Positions 46,001 through 53,296 of a stretch of DNA of 64,000 nt are shown here, piece by piece. Position numbers and translations under genes: made by a program. Origin of the DNA: Mucilaginibacter sp. PPCGB 2223 (GTDB lineage: Bacteria > Bacteroidota > Bacteroidia > Sphingobacteriales > Sphingobacteriaceae); assembly GCF_001705515.1 (NCBI RefSeq), contig NZ_MDJS01000001.1:248001-312000 (forward strand), written 5' to 3'. Position 1 is the first letter of the stretch, and the number at the start of each line of letters is the position of its first letter. Under the pieces are notes generated by a model. That model was not told the DNA's origin. It searched no databases and was given only the letters and a program-made list of their open reading frames with translations.

Positions 46001-46229
46001 GCGGTGCAAAACCATCACATTAGGTTACCGCTTCAAAGAAAATCTCCTGTCAAAGATATCTGTGCATTCAATCAGGATATATGCTACCGTATCTAATGTT
46101 TTTGTAATTACAAAATATAAAGGCATGGATCCTGAGATTGGCTCATGGAACCCGCTTCAGGCTGGATGGGATAACGGTTATTATGCTCCGCCCCGTGCAT
46201 TTTCTTTTGGAGCAAATATAACCTTGTAA
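43029..46229 (+). CDS. SusC/RagA family TonB-dependent transporter
   Basis: The 1066-residue product imports oligosaccharides across the outer membrane using TonB energy. A signal peptide (1-28) precedes a carboxypeptidase-D regulatory-like domain (about 30-110, VTGKVTSADDSQPIPGASIKLKGT), the NEVVVIGYAQ segment at the plug entry, the plug domain (about 115-235, IQIRGVSSISGSNSPLFVIDGV) and a 22-strand barrel. The last residues AFSFGANITL fit a barrel end. It is followed 27 nt later by the SusD gene, the standard pair. Confidence 0.96.
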   Translation: MDRNLRRISCSMLLFMTTILMALSGYAQTHRVTGKVTSADDSQPIPGASIKLKGTADGTVSSIDGTYTIMAKPGDVLVFSFLGYTSQEITVKQAGSIDVKLNPASRNLNEVVVIGYAQAKKADLTGSISSIKGDDLRQTLPTTFDQALQGKIAGVVVQQVSGQPGGGVSIQIRGVSSISGSNSPLFVIDGVIVPPVSNPGNGSNPLNSINPAEIESIDVLKDASATAIYGSQATNGVVVISTKRGKAGAPQISYDFYAGYQELPKRLPTVDLPQLATFINARAAVWGFDVRPEFANPQYLGKGTDWQKELFRKAPMSSHTLTISGGDQRTQYLLSASYFNQQGIALGSEFTRYSVRLNLDNKTTNWLKIGTSLQLAHVDENLSVNGGSGIDVGSGVINTALNNTPDIPVTNSDGSWGAVTNTSGWVTPSANPVALASIIKNQRKRNQVFGNVYAEIQLAKGLSLRNELSGNFDFNTQDQFSPTYTFGKGTPSPNSGSSSAGQNFYTVIRNFLTYNHGFGKLKFDALAGHEAQESTFENLSGARKNFASNNVQAISAGDISTATNSGDNSFSNPAGGSAQESFFGRLNFSWNDKYLLTGNIRNDGSSNFPSGNRWVTTYSGGFAWKINHEAFLKDVRDIDELKLRLGYGLTNNQGIPGNTFVTQLTSVSNGLSGTAQFQSNLANPHVTWEKTDYYNAGLDGTFFNGRLSFSFDAYDRETHGLLLKVPLPLYTGTAAGYSPGTMAAPYANVGSVSNKGFDFQVGFTNINSKNFSWKSTVTVSRNVNKVLDLGSGGSQANLSESFNNDVIETTVVGQPIGEYYGYIFDGVFSTPADFQTHARPANSAGMPYPISPSGGGIWYGDRMFKDLNGDGIIDSRDETYLGSPTPKFQYGINNTFNYKNFDLTIFFSGSYGNKVFNQLRVSQTDPGNNTNYFTDVLEYAKLGMVDPAGSSSDINNVYVTNPGTTIVGLRNDNTNGNNRPNNLFIEDASFLRCKTITLGYRFKENLLSKISVHSIRIYATVSNVFVITKYKGMDPEIGSWNPLQAGWDNGYYAPPRAFSFGANITL

Positions 46230-46256
46230 TAACACTACGATTACTGATTTAAATAT

Positions 46257-47876
46257 ATGTTTATGAAATCAATTAATAGAATTATCGTCATCCTGTTATT
46301 TGCAGCAGCAATAGCCGGATGTAAAAAGAATTTTCTGGACCGTCCGTCCAACTCGCAGATCAGTTCAAATAATTTTTACCAAACTACCAGCGATTTACGG
46401 CTGGCTACGGCGAGCCTGTATGCAGGTGCGGAATGGTGGCAATGGAACCGCGGCGCTATGTTGCCCCTCGGTGACGTATTGGCTGGTACGGGCAGCTTCC
46501 AATATAGTAACGATTTAGTACAACTTTTTACGCGCACCATTACCGCGCAAAATAGCTATGTGTCTGGCACCTGGACCGGCTTATACAGTATTATAGCGCA
46601 ATGTAACACCGTTATTAGTGCCATACAGCAGCAGGCTCCTGTAACAATCCCGGCCGCAGACAAAAATGCAGCCATAGGCGAGGCAAGATTTGTTCGTGCT
46701 GTAGCCTATTTTTATTTGGCGATGTATTACGGAGCTGTGCCTATTGTTGAAGATAACAGTAAACTAATAGAAAATCCATTGCTCTACCGTAATATAACTT
46801 CAGACGTTTATAAATTCGCCGCCAAGGATCTCACTTTCGCAGCGCGATACCTTCCTGCAACGGATATAAAAGGCCGGGTAACTACGTGGTCGGCGCAGGG
46901 AATGCTGGGTAAAGTATATTTAACTATGGCAGGTTTAGGCAAAAGCGGTGGCGTACGCGACCAAGCCCTGCTTGATAGTGCCAAAAAGTATGCGGGCAAC
47001 GTATGTAAAAATAGCGGATTAGAGTTATTTGGGCAGAATGACCCGAACCATCGCGGTTATTATGATCTTTTCAGGCCACAAAACAACGACTGCCCCGAAA
47101 TGTTATTCGCCCTTCAATGGGCTCCGGGCGTGGGTTATGGCAATGGCAACGACCTGCAAACCTGGTATGCGCCAGCCAGCGATTTTCTTCCCTCAAAGCA
47201 AGGTGGATGGCAATCCTTAGCACCGACTTACGATTTATACAGAATGTACTCGGCTAATGATACCATAAGGCGCAAAGCCACTATTATGCTCAACGGCGAT
47301 TTTTATCCGGAATTGAATCAGGCCTCCGGTGGTTATAAGGCAACAGGCACTGGTATGAAAAAACATATTATCGGCAACGAAAAAGATAACAATTCGCCTA
47401 CAATGGATACCTGGTCGGACATCGAACACGATCCGGTGCTCAGGTTGGCCGATGTGTATTTGGTATACGCGGAAGCTATCCTCGGTAATAATACAACTAC
47501 CTCAGATGCTACCGCCTTAACCTATTTTAATAAGGTGCGAACAAGGGCCGGTTTAACCCCTGTAACTTCGTTTAACATTACTTCATTACGTGTTGAAAGA
47601 AGAGTTGAACTTGCGTATGAAGGACAATATTGGTTAGACCTCGTTAGGTATTCTTATTATGACCCGACAAATGCTGTAAAGGTACTTAACGATCAGGATG
47701 CCACATATGGCCGGGTTTCGTTTAGTTATGATCCTAAAACTCATACAGCTACAAGGGATACAACTAAGCTGCCATCTACGCTCCCGGCAACTATCAATTC
47801 ATTTACCTTACCAATTCCGGCATCAGAGTTAACATCAGATCCTAAACTTACAGCTCCGCCGGTACCATATTATTAA
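46257..47876 (+). CDS. SusD/RagB family surface glycan-binding lipoprotein
   Basis: This lipoprotein caps the SusC channel and binds the glycan. The lipobox IAGC (Cys22) is followed by KKNFLDRPSNSQ, the usual SusD beginning. TPR-like helices and the end with ASELTSDPKL follow the family. Length (539 residues) is normal. The start may be 46257 or, two codons later, 46263 (MKSINR). It sits between SusC and the surface glycan-binding protein and should be co-transcribed with both. Confidence 0.95.
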   Translation: MFMKSINRIIVILLFAAAIAGCKKNFLDRPSNSQISSNNFYQTTSDLRLATASLYAGAEWWQWNRGAMLPLGDVLAGTGSFQYSNDLVQLFTRTITAQNSYVSGTWTGLYSIIAQCNTVISAIQQQAPVTIPAADKNAAIGEARFVRAVAYFYLAMYYGAVPIVEDNSKLIENPLLYRNITSDVYKFAAKDLTFAARYLPATDIKGRVTTWSAQGMLGKVYLTMAGLGKSGGVRDQALLDSAKKYAGNVCKNSGLELFGQNDPNHRGYYDLFRPQNNDCPEMLFALQWAPGVGYGNGNDLQTWYAPASDFLPSKQGGWQSLAPTYDLYRMYSANDTIRRKATIMLNGDFYPELNQASGGYKATGTGMKKHIIGNEKDNNSPTMDTWSDIEHDPVLRLADVYLVYAEAILGNNTTTSDATALTYFNKVRTRAGLTPVTSFNITSLRVERRVELAYEGQYWLDLVRYSYYDPTNAVKVLNDQDATYGRVSFSYDPKTHTATRDTTKLPSTLPATINSFTLPIPASELTSDPKLTAPPVPYY

Positions 47877-47900
47877 TTTAATAATTAAAATATTACTATT

Positions 47901-49397
47901 ATGAAAAGAATTTTAAACCTCCGTTTTTATATTTTGCCGCTTCTCATCCTGATGGTGGCTTTAGTATCGGGTTGTAAAAAAAGTATCGAAAACAGCGCCC
48001 CTCCCGTTATTTCAAGCATTAAAAGTTATGCCGCCTCGCCTAACGATACGGTTTTGCATAGCGCTGTAGCCAATGGCCAATGGGTGGTTATTGTCGGGCA
48101 GAATTTACAAAATGCAACTCAAATAAGTTTTGACGGCGTTCCTGCTACATTTAATACCGCTTTGTTTGCTTCTAACAGTGCAGTGGTGCAAATACCTCCC
48201 ATATTGTTTTCGGCAATCGACACAGCTAAACTTTATACCGTACAATATACTACACCGGCAGGTTCAACAACGTTTTCTTTTAAACTTGGCCCTGCGGCAC
48301 CAACTATTACCGCGATATCCAACGTATTTGCCAACCCGGGCGACTCGGTTTATATTTATGGTACCAACTTAGTGCTAATTAAAAGTTTTTCGTATGGTGG
48401 AACCGCAATTTCGTCGTATAAATCAAGCGTCGACGGAACCGCCCTTGGTTTTCTTATGCCGGCGAAAACGACAACCGACCAGGTATCAGTGGTCACCAAA
48501 AGCGGTTCGGTTAATTTTAAAATAGTTGCTACACCAACCATTACCGGTGTTTCTAACGAGAATGCTAACCCGGGCGATTCGGTTTATATTTATGGTACTT
48601 ACCTTAAAAATATCCAAACGTTTACTTTTGCCGGCACTGCAATTACCTCTTTTACATCATCGGCCAGTGGCAGTTCAGTTGGTTTTATTTTGCCTGCATT
48701 AACAAAAAGCGGCCCGGTATCTATTACCACAAAATTCGGCACAGCTACTACCACGTTCAATGTAAACGATGTTGCAACCGGAAGAATATCTGATTGGGAG
48801 TGGAACGGTAATTTTAATTGGCAGTGGTGGGGCGGCGCCAGCTTATACAGCGGTGATCCGAATAGCGGATGGCCACCGTATAATTCTGACTTCAAGGGTA
48901 ATGGTGGTCAATATATGTCATTAAAAAATGGAGTCCTTAGTGCCGGCGAAGGAAATACCTATTCAAATTATGCGATACTGATGAACGGCGCACAGTGGGT
49001 GCCAGCTGCTAACCTTAGCGATCCGGTTGATAATTGGGCATTCAAATTTGAAGTTAATATTCCACAACCCTGGAATGGTGGTACGATAGATGTTTTCGGC
49101 GGCTTTGCCGGTAGTACCTATGTGGCCCGATGGGAGCCATGGCAGGTATCTGCAGCTAAAACAGCGCCATACACCACCAAAGGCTGGGTAACGGTAACTA
49201 TTCCTCTCTCATCATTCCGCGCAAAAGATGCCACGCTTGGCGAAGGTGAAGGGGCTTCTATAGCCAAAATTGCCGATTTAACCGGCCCTACAGGCAATAC
49301 TGCGTGCACAATATATATCCATAATTACAGCACTTCTTCAACAGCAACGGGCTTTTATGGCGCTTTTGATAATGTTAGAGTTGTAAAAGTTAAATAA
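47901..49397 (+). CDS. Surface glycan-binding lipoprotein with IPT/TIG domains
   Basis: The lipobox VSGC (Cys25) begins the mature protein. Three Ig-like IPT/TIG domains cover about 35-290; the second and third are internal duplicates, sharing ANPGDSVYIYGT. The C-terminal about 200 residues (WEWNGNFNWQWWGGASLY, FAGSTYVARWEPW) match the glycan-binding domain of xyloglucan surface proteins (SGBP-B type), with many exposed Trp. It should help capture polysaccharide at the cell surface. It is the third gene of the SusCD operon, 24 nt after SusD, and is followed by a strong hairpin. Confidence 0.9.
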   Translation: MKRILNLRFYILPLLILMVALVSGCKKSIENSAPPVISSIKSYAASPNDTVLHSAVANGQWVVIVGQNLQNATQISFDGVPATFNTALFASNSAVVQIPPILFSAIDTAKLYTVQYTTPAGSTTFSFKLGPAAPTITAISNVFANPGDSVYIYGTNLVLIKSFSYGGTAISSYKSSVDGTALGFLMPAKTTTDQVSVVTKSGSVNFKIVATPTITGVSNENANPGDSVYIYGTYLKNIQTFTFAGTAITSFTSSASGSSVGFILPALTKSGPVSITTKFGTATTTFNVNDVATGRISDWEWNGNFNWQWWGGASLYSGDPNSGWPPYNSDFKGNGGQYMSLKNGVLSAGEGNTYSNYAILMNGAQWVPAANLSDPVDNWAFKFEVNIPQPWNGGTIDVFGGFAGSTYVARWEPWQVSAAKTAPYTTKGWVTVTIPLSSFRAKDATLGEGEGASIAKIADLTGPTGNTACTIYIHNYSTSSTATGFYGAFDNVRVVKVK

Positions 49398-49402
49398 GTT
49401 AA

Positions 49403-49431
49403 AGCGTCACAGCTGTTACAGCTGTGACGCT
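49403..49431 (+). terminator. Strong hairpin between the binding protein and GH5 genes
   Basis: A perfect 13-bp stem (49403-49415 with 49419-49431) closes a 3-nt loop 5 nt after the stop codon. It is followed by a short ATTTTAATT, a weak U-tract. It may act as a partial terminator or as a 3' mRNA stabiliser inside the locus. Confidence 0.6.
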
Positions 49432-49454
49432 ATTTTAATTCAAAAACAACCTTT

Positions 49455-50987
49455 TTGATAGAACAAATGAATATGAAAATAATGATAACTAAAATTAAAA
49501 CGGGTTATAAGATTTTGGGCGCATTTATGGTGATCTTAATTGCCGCGTCATGCAAGAAAAATCAAACATCAGGCCCGGTGCTTACACTCGATAATATAAC
49601 AGATACTATACCCGAAGGTGGCGGAACCGTAACTTTGGCATTTGCTACCGACGGTGCATGGAGTATTGATACTACCGGTATTGGCTGGCTGCATTTAAAC
49701 CAGATATCAGGCGGCAGCGGCGATGCAGCTATTAATTTAACAGCGGCAAAAAATTCATCAGGCATTAGCCGTTCGGTGCTGTTTGCTGTAAACTCAAGCA
49801 ACGGGCAGCGCAGGCGGGTTACCGTAATACAACGCCCTAAAATTTATCCATCATATAATACATCGCCCAAAGCGCCCGATGCAGCGGGTATGGGCAGCAC
49901 AGCCGTGCAATTGGCCGCGAATATTAAATTGGGATGGAACATTTATAACACCATGGAAGCCCCCGGTGGCGAAACCGGATGGGGGCAGCCGGTAATCACC
50001 CAACAACTGATCGACCTGGTTAAATCATCTGGTGTAAATGCCATACGGATACCATGCTCGTGGAATGCGGGGCATTTAAGTAACCAGGCAACTGCACAAA
50101 TAGATGCAGCCTGGCTTGCCCGGGTAAAGCAAGTGGTTCAATATTGCATTAATGATAATATGTATGTAATGCTTAATATTCACTGGGACGGTGGTTGGCT
50201 TGAAAACAACTGCACCGCTACAGGCGCTAAGCAGGATTCGGTAGATGCCAAACAAAAGGCGCTTTGGGAGCAGATAGCAACAACGCTGCGTGATTATGAC
50301 GAACATTTGATGTTTGCCAGCGCCAATGAACCGAATGCTTCGGATGAAGCAACAACAAATACTTTAATGCGTTACCACCAAACGTTTATTAATGCAGTGC
50401 GCAGCACCGGCGGTAAAAACAGTTATCGTACGCTGATCGTCCAGTCGCCTTCCACAAGTATTGATCTGGCTAACCAATACCTTAAGCCTGCTAATGTATA
50501 TAAATATGCCAATTTGCCTACCGATCCTACGCCCAACAAAATGATATTGGAGATCCATTATTATGCCCCGGCAAATTTTGCCATTTTAGGCGCCGACGCG
50601 AGCTGGGGAAAAGAATGGTATTTCTGGGGAGCCGCCTTTCATACAAAAAATCCGCTCTTTCTGGATCGAAACTCTACGGCCGCTACAGAAGAAGGTTATG
50701 TAAATTCTGAATTCCACAGTCTGAAAGTAAACTTTGTGGATAAGGGGATACCAGTGATTATGGGCGAATACGACGCCGGAGATCACGCTGATAAATTAAA
50801 AGGCTATCCGGCGGATTCGCTATTGTCGGTAAATTCCAAGATGCATTTCTATCGCTATGTAACACAACAAGCCAAAGCAAATGGTGTGGCGCCGTTTTTA
50901 TGGGCAAGCGACATATTCAACCGTAAAACTAACACCATAGGCAACCAGCGTGCATTGGATTCGCTGAAAAAAGGAGCCGGGTTTTAA
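49455..50987 (+). CDS. GH5 (subfamily 4-like) endo-xyloglucanase/endoglucanase lipoprotein with BACON domain
   Basis: The enzyme should cut the beta-1,4-glucan backbone of xyloglucan at the cell surface. A lipobox AASC precedes KKNQ. Residues about 40-125 form a BACON domain (GGGTVTLAFATDGAWSID, GWLHLNQISGGSGDAAI). The GH5 barrel follows with GWNIYNTMEAPGGETGWG, the acid/base Glu292 in ASANEPN, HYYAP and the nucleophile Glu438 in VIMGEYDAG. This layout equals that of the Bacteroides ovatus surface xyloglucanase BoGH5A. Starts at 49455, 49467 and 49473 are all possible. It follows the hairpin after the binding-protein gene. Confidence 0.92.
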   Translation: MIEQMNMKIMITKIKTGYKILGAFMVILIAASCKKNQTSGPVLTLDNITDTIPEGGGTVTLAFATDGAWSIDTTGIGWLHLNQISGGSGDAAINLTAAKNSSGISRSVLFAVNSSNGQRRRVTVIQRPKIYPSYNTSPKAPDAAGMGSTAVQLAANIKLGWNIYNTMEAPGGETGWGQPVITQQLIDLVKSSGVNAIRIPCSWNAGHLSNQATAQIDAAWLARVKQVVQYCINDNMYVMLNIHWDGGWLENNCTATGAKQDSVDAKQKALWEQIATTLRDYDEHLMFASANEPNASDEATTNTLMRYHQTFINAVRSTGGKNSYRTLIVQSPSTSIDLANQYLKPANVYKYANLPTDPTPNKMILEIHYYAPANFAILGADASWGKEWYFWGAAFHTKNPLFLDRNSTAATEEGYVNSEFHSLKVNFVDKGIPVIMGEYDAGDHADKLKGYPADSLLSVNSKMHFYRYVTQQAKANGVAPFLWASDIFNRKTNTIGNQRALDSLKKGAGF

Positions 50988-51293
50988 GCCGGTCGAGTTA
51001 TACCTTAAAATATCAACGGGCAATTGCCCCGCGTATAACAAAAGCAATTAAAAGAATATATGCGTAAAAGGGTTGAAACTGCGATTAGAGTGCCTTAACT
51101 AACAACTTGAGTTCATTTGTAAGTATAATAACTAATGTGGAACAAATGCCGGAGCCCTTGGAAAGGGCTCCTCATTTAGTGATTTTTAAATCTCAAATTA
51201 AGTTTTAATCATCTCGTTTTATATGGATAATCCTTTTCGTTGAACCATATATTTTATCATGAAAACCTCAAGTATCAAATATATAATCCCCGA
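50988..51293. other. Gap between the GH5 and GH97 genes
   Basis: No gene is seen in this 306-bp stretch. It holds the hairpin at 51151-51171. It is unusually long for this operon, so a separate promoter for the GH97-GH2-GH3 group may lie here. Confidence 0.5.
51151..51171 (+). terminator. Hairpin in the GH5-GH97 gap
   Basis: A perfect 9-bp stem (51151-51159 with 51163-51171) closes a 3-nt loop. A weak T-rich stretch follows after some 10 nt, so termination would be inefficient. Confidence 0.5.
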
Positions 51294-53288
51294 ATGAATG
51301 CTAAATTAAACTTCCTGGTAAGCGTGTTAATATTGATTGTTATGTTATCAAACGCGAAGCCGGTACATGTATTATCTGTAAAATCACCAGATGGAAAAAT
51401 CACGCTACAGCTGGAAAACGATGCGCAAATTAAATGGAGTGTAAGTTATGAAGGGATAGCGGTTATTGCACCATCCAAAATTTCGTTAACACTTAACGAT
51501 GGCGAGGTTTTAGGCAGTAATGCGGTAATAAGTAGCTGTAAAACACTGGCTGTAAATAATACAATTGTTACACCTATATATAAAAAGCAATCTATCATAA
51601 ATCAATATAATGAGCTTACCATAAACTTTAAGGGCGATTACGGATTGATTTTAAGAGCCTATAATGATGGGGTTGCCTACCGTTTTTTTATTAAGCGTCC
51701 GGGGGGTATAACGATTAAAAATGAAGAAGCCAACTTTAATTTTATGAATGATCATGATGCCCTTATTCCTTACGTAAGAGATATCAGGAACAATGATATT
51801 TACATGTCGGCTTTTGAGGCTTTATATGAGCATATTAAATTATCCGGGTTTAAAAAGGACACATTAGCTTTCACGCCTGTTTTAGTTGATCTGGGGAATA
51901 ATAGAAAGGCCGCGATAATGGAAGCGGATCTGGAAGATTATCCCGGAATGTTTTTAAAACGTAATAATACTGCCGGTTTGGGTTTTCACGGCGATTTTGC
52001 GCATTATCCGTTAAAAGAAAAAAAAGGCGGATTTAGCGATATGAATTATGTGGTTACCGAAAGGGCCGGTTATATAGCTAAAACTATTAGTACACGCAAT
52101 CTTCCATGGAGGGTGGCGCTCATTAGCGCGGATGATAAAGAGCTGGCAAATAATGATATGGTACAAAAACTGGCATCACCTTGTCGTATCAGCGATATTT
52201 CGTGGATTAAGCCGGGCAAAGTAGCCTGGGATTGGTGGAACGATTGGAATATATCAAAAGTTGAATTTAAGGCGGGCATCAATACTGCTACTTATAAGTA
52301 TTATGCCGATTTCGCATCAGCCAACAAGCTGCAATATATTATTCTGGATGAAGGCTGGTCTGAACAGACAGACATGATGAAAATAGTTCCAGCGATAAAC
52401 TTGCAGGAAATTATAGATCACGCTAAACAAAAAAATGTAGATGTTATATTATGGGCAAGCTGGTACGCCATTGATCAGCGTATGGATGAAGCTTTTGCCA
52501 AATATTCAAAAATGGGGGTGAAAGGTTTTAAAATAGATTTTTTAGACCGCGACGATCAAAAGATGGTTGCCTCATGTTATAAAATAGCTCAAAAAGCTGC
52601 TCAATATCATTTATTAATTGATTTTCATGGAATGTATAAACCGACAGGGTTACAGCGTACTTTTCCTAATATCATCAATTTTGAAGGTGTAAAAGGAATG
52701 GAGAATGAAAAGTGGACCACGGATGATGTGCCGGGCTACGATGTAACATTGCCATTTATCCGAATGCTGGCCGGGCCTTTGGATTATACACCCGGTGCTA
52801 TGCGTAATGCAATCAAACCCGATTTTAGGCCCAGTAATTCCAATCCCATGAGTCAGGGAACGCGTTGTCACCAACTGGCTATGTATGTGGTCTTTGAAGC
52901 CCCGTTAGCCATGCTGGCAGATAGCCCGACTGCATATATGAAAGAACAGGAGTGTACTGATTTTATCTCCAAAATACCCACCACATTCGATGAAACAGTA
53001 GTGTTAGATGGTAAGGTAGGAGAGCATGTGGCCATTGCCCGTAAAAAGAGTGATACCTGGTATGTTGGTGCGATGACTAATTGGGATGCCCGGGAGATAA
53101 ATTTAGATATGTCTTTTTTAGGAAGCGGGATATATGAAGCCGAGTTGTTTCGTGATGGGGTAAATGCAGATAAAGATGCCACTGATTATAAAAGGGAAAT
53201 TATTAAGCTATCATCAAAAGATAAACTAAAAATAGTGCTGGGCAATGGCGGTGGCTGGATCGCGAGGATATATCCTGTAAAGAATTAA
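51294..53288 (+). CDS. GH97 family glycoside hydrolase
   Basis: The product, 664 residues from the Met at 51294 (MNAKLNFLV), has a signal peptide and the GH97 architecture. The barrel shows ILDEGWSEQTD, GFKIDFLDRDD with Asp415 as candidate nucleophile and INFEGVKGME with Glu464 as candidate acid/base, so it is of the retaining alpha-galactosidase type. The frame is open to 51240, but upstream codons lack a signal peptide. It stops 8 nt before the GH2 gene. It could remove an alpha-linked side-chain sugar; the substrate in this locus is uncertain. Confidence 0.9.
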   Translation: MNAKLNFLVSVLILIVMLSNAKPVHVLSVKSPDGKITLQLENDAQIKWSVSYEGIAVIAPSKISLTLNDGEVLGSNAVISSCKTLAVNNTIVTPIYKKQSIINQYNELTINFKGDYGLILRAYNDGVAYRFFIKRPGGITIKNEEANFNFMNDHDALIPYVRDIRNNDIYMSAFEALYEHIKLSGFKKDTLAFTPVLVDLGNNRKAAIMEADLEDYPGMFLKRNNTAGLGFHGDFAHYPLKEKKGGFSDMNYVVTERAGYIAKTISTRNLPWRVALISADDKELANNDMVQKLASPCRISDISWIKPGKVAWDWWNDWNISKVEFKAGINTATYKYYADFASANKLQYIILDEGWSEQTDMMKIVPAINLQEIIDHAKQKNVDVILWASWYAIDQRMDEAFAKYSKMGVKGFKIDFLDRDDQKMVASCYKIAQKAAQYHLLIDFHGMYKPTGLQRTFPNIINFEGVKGMENEKWTTDDVPGYDVTLPFIRMLAGPLDYTPGAMRNAIKPDFRPSNSNPMSQGTRCHQLAMYVVFEAPLAMLADSPTAYMKEQECTDFISKIPTTFDETVVLDGKVGEHVAIARKKSDTWYVGAMTNWDAREINLDMSFLGSGIYEAELFRDGVNADKDATDYKREIIKLSSKDKLKIVLGNGGGWIARIYPVKN

Positions 53289-53296
53289 TCGATAAA

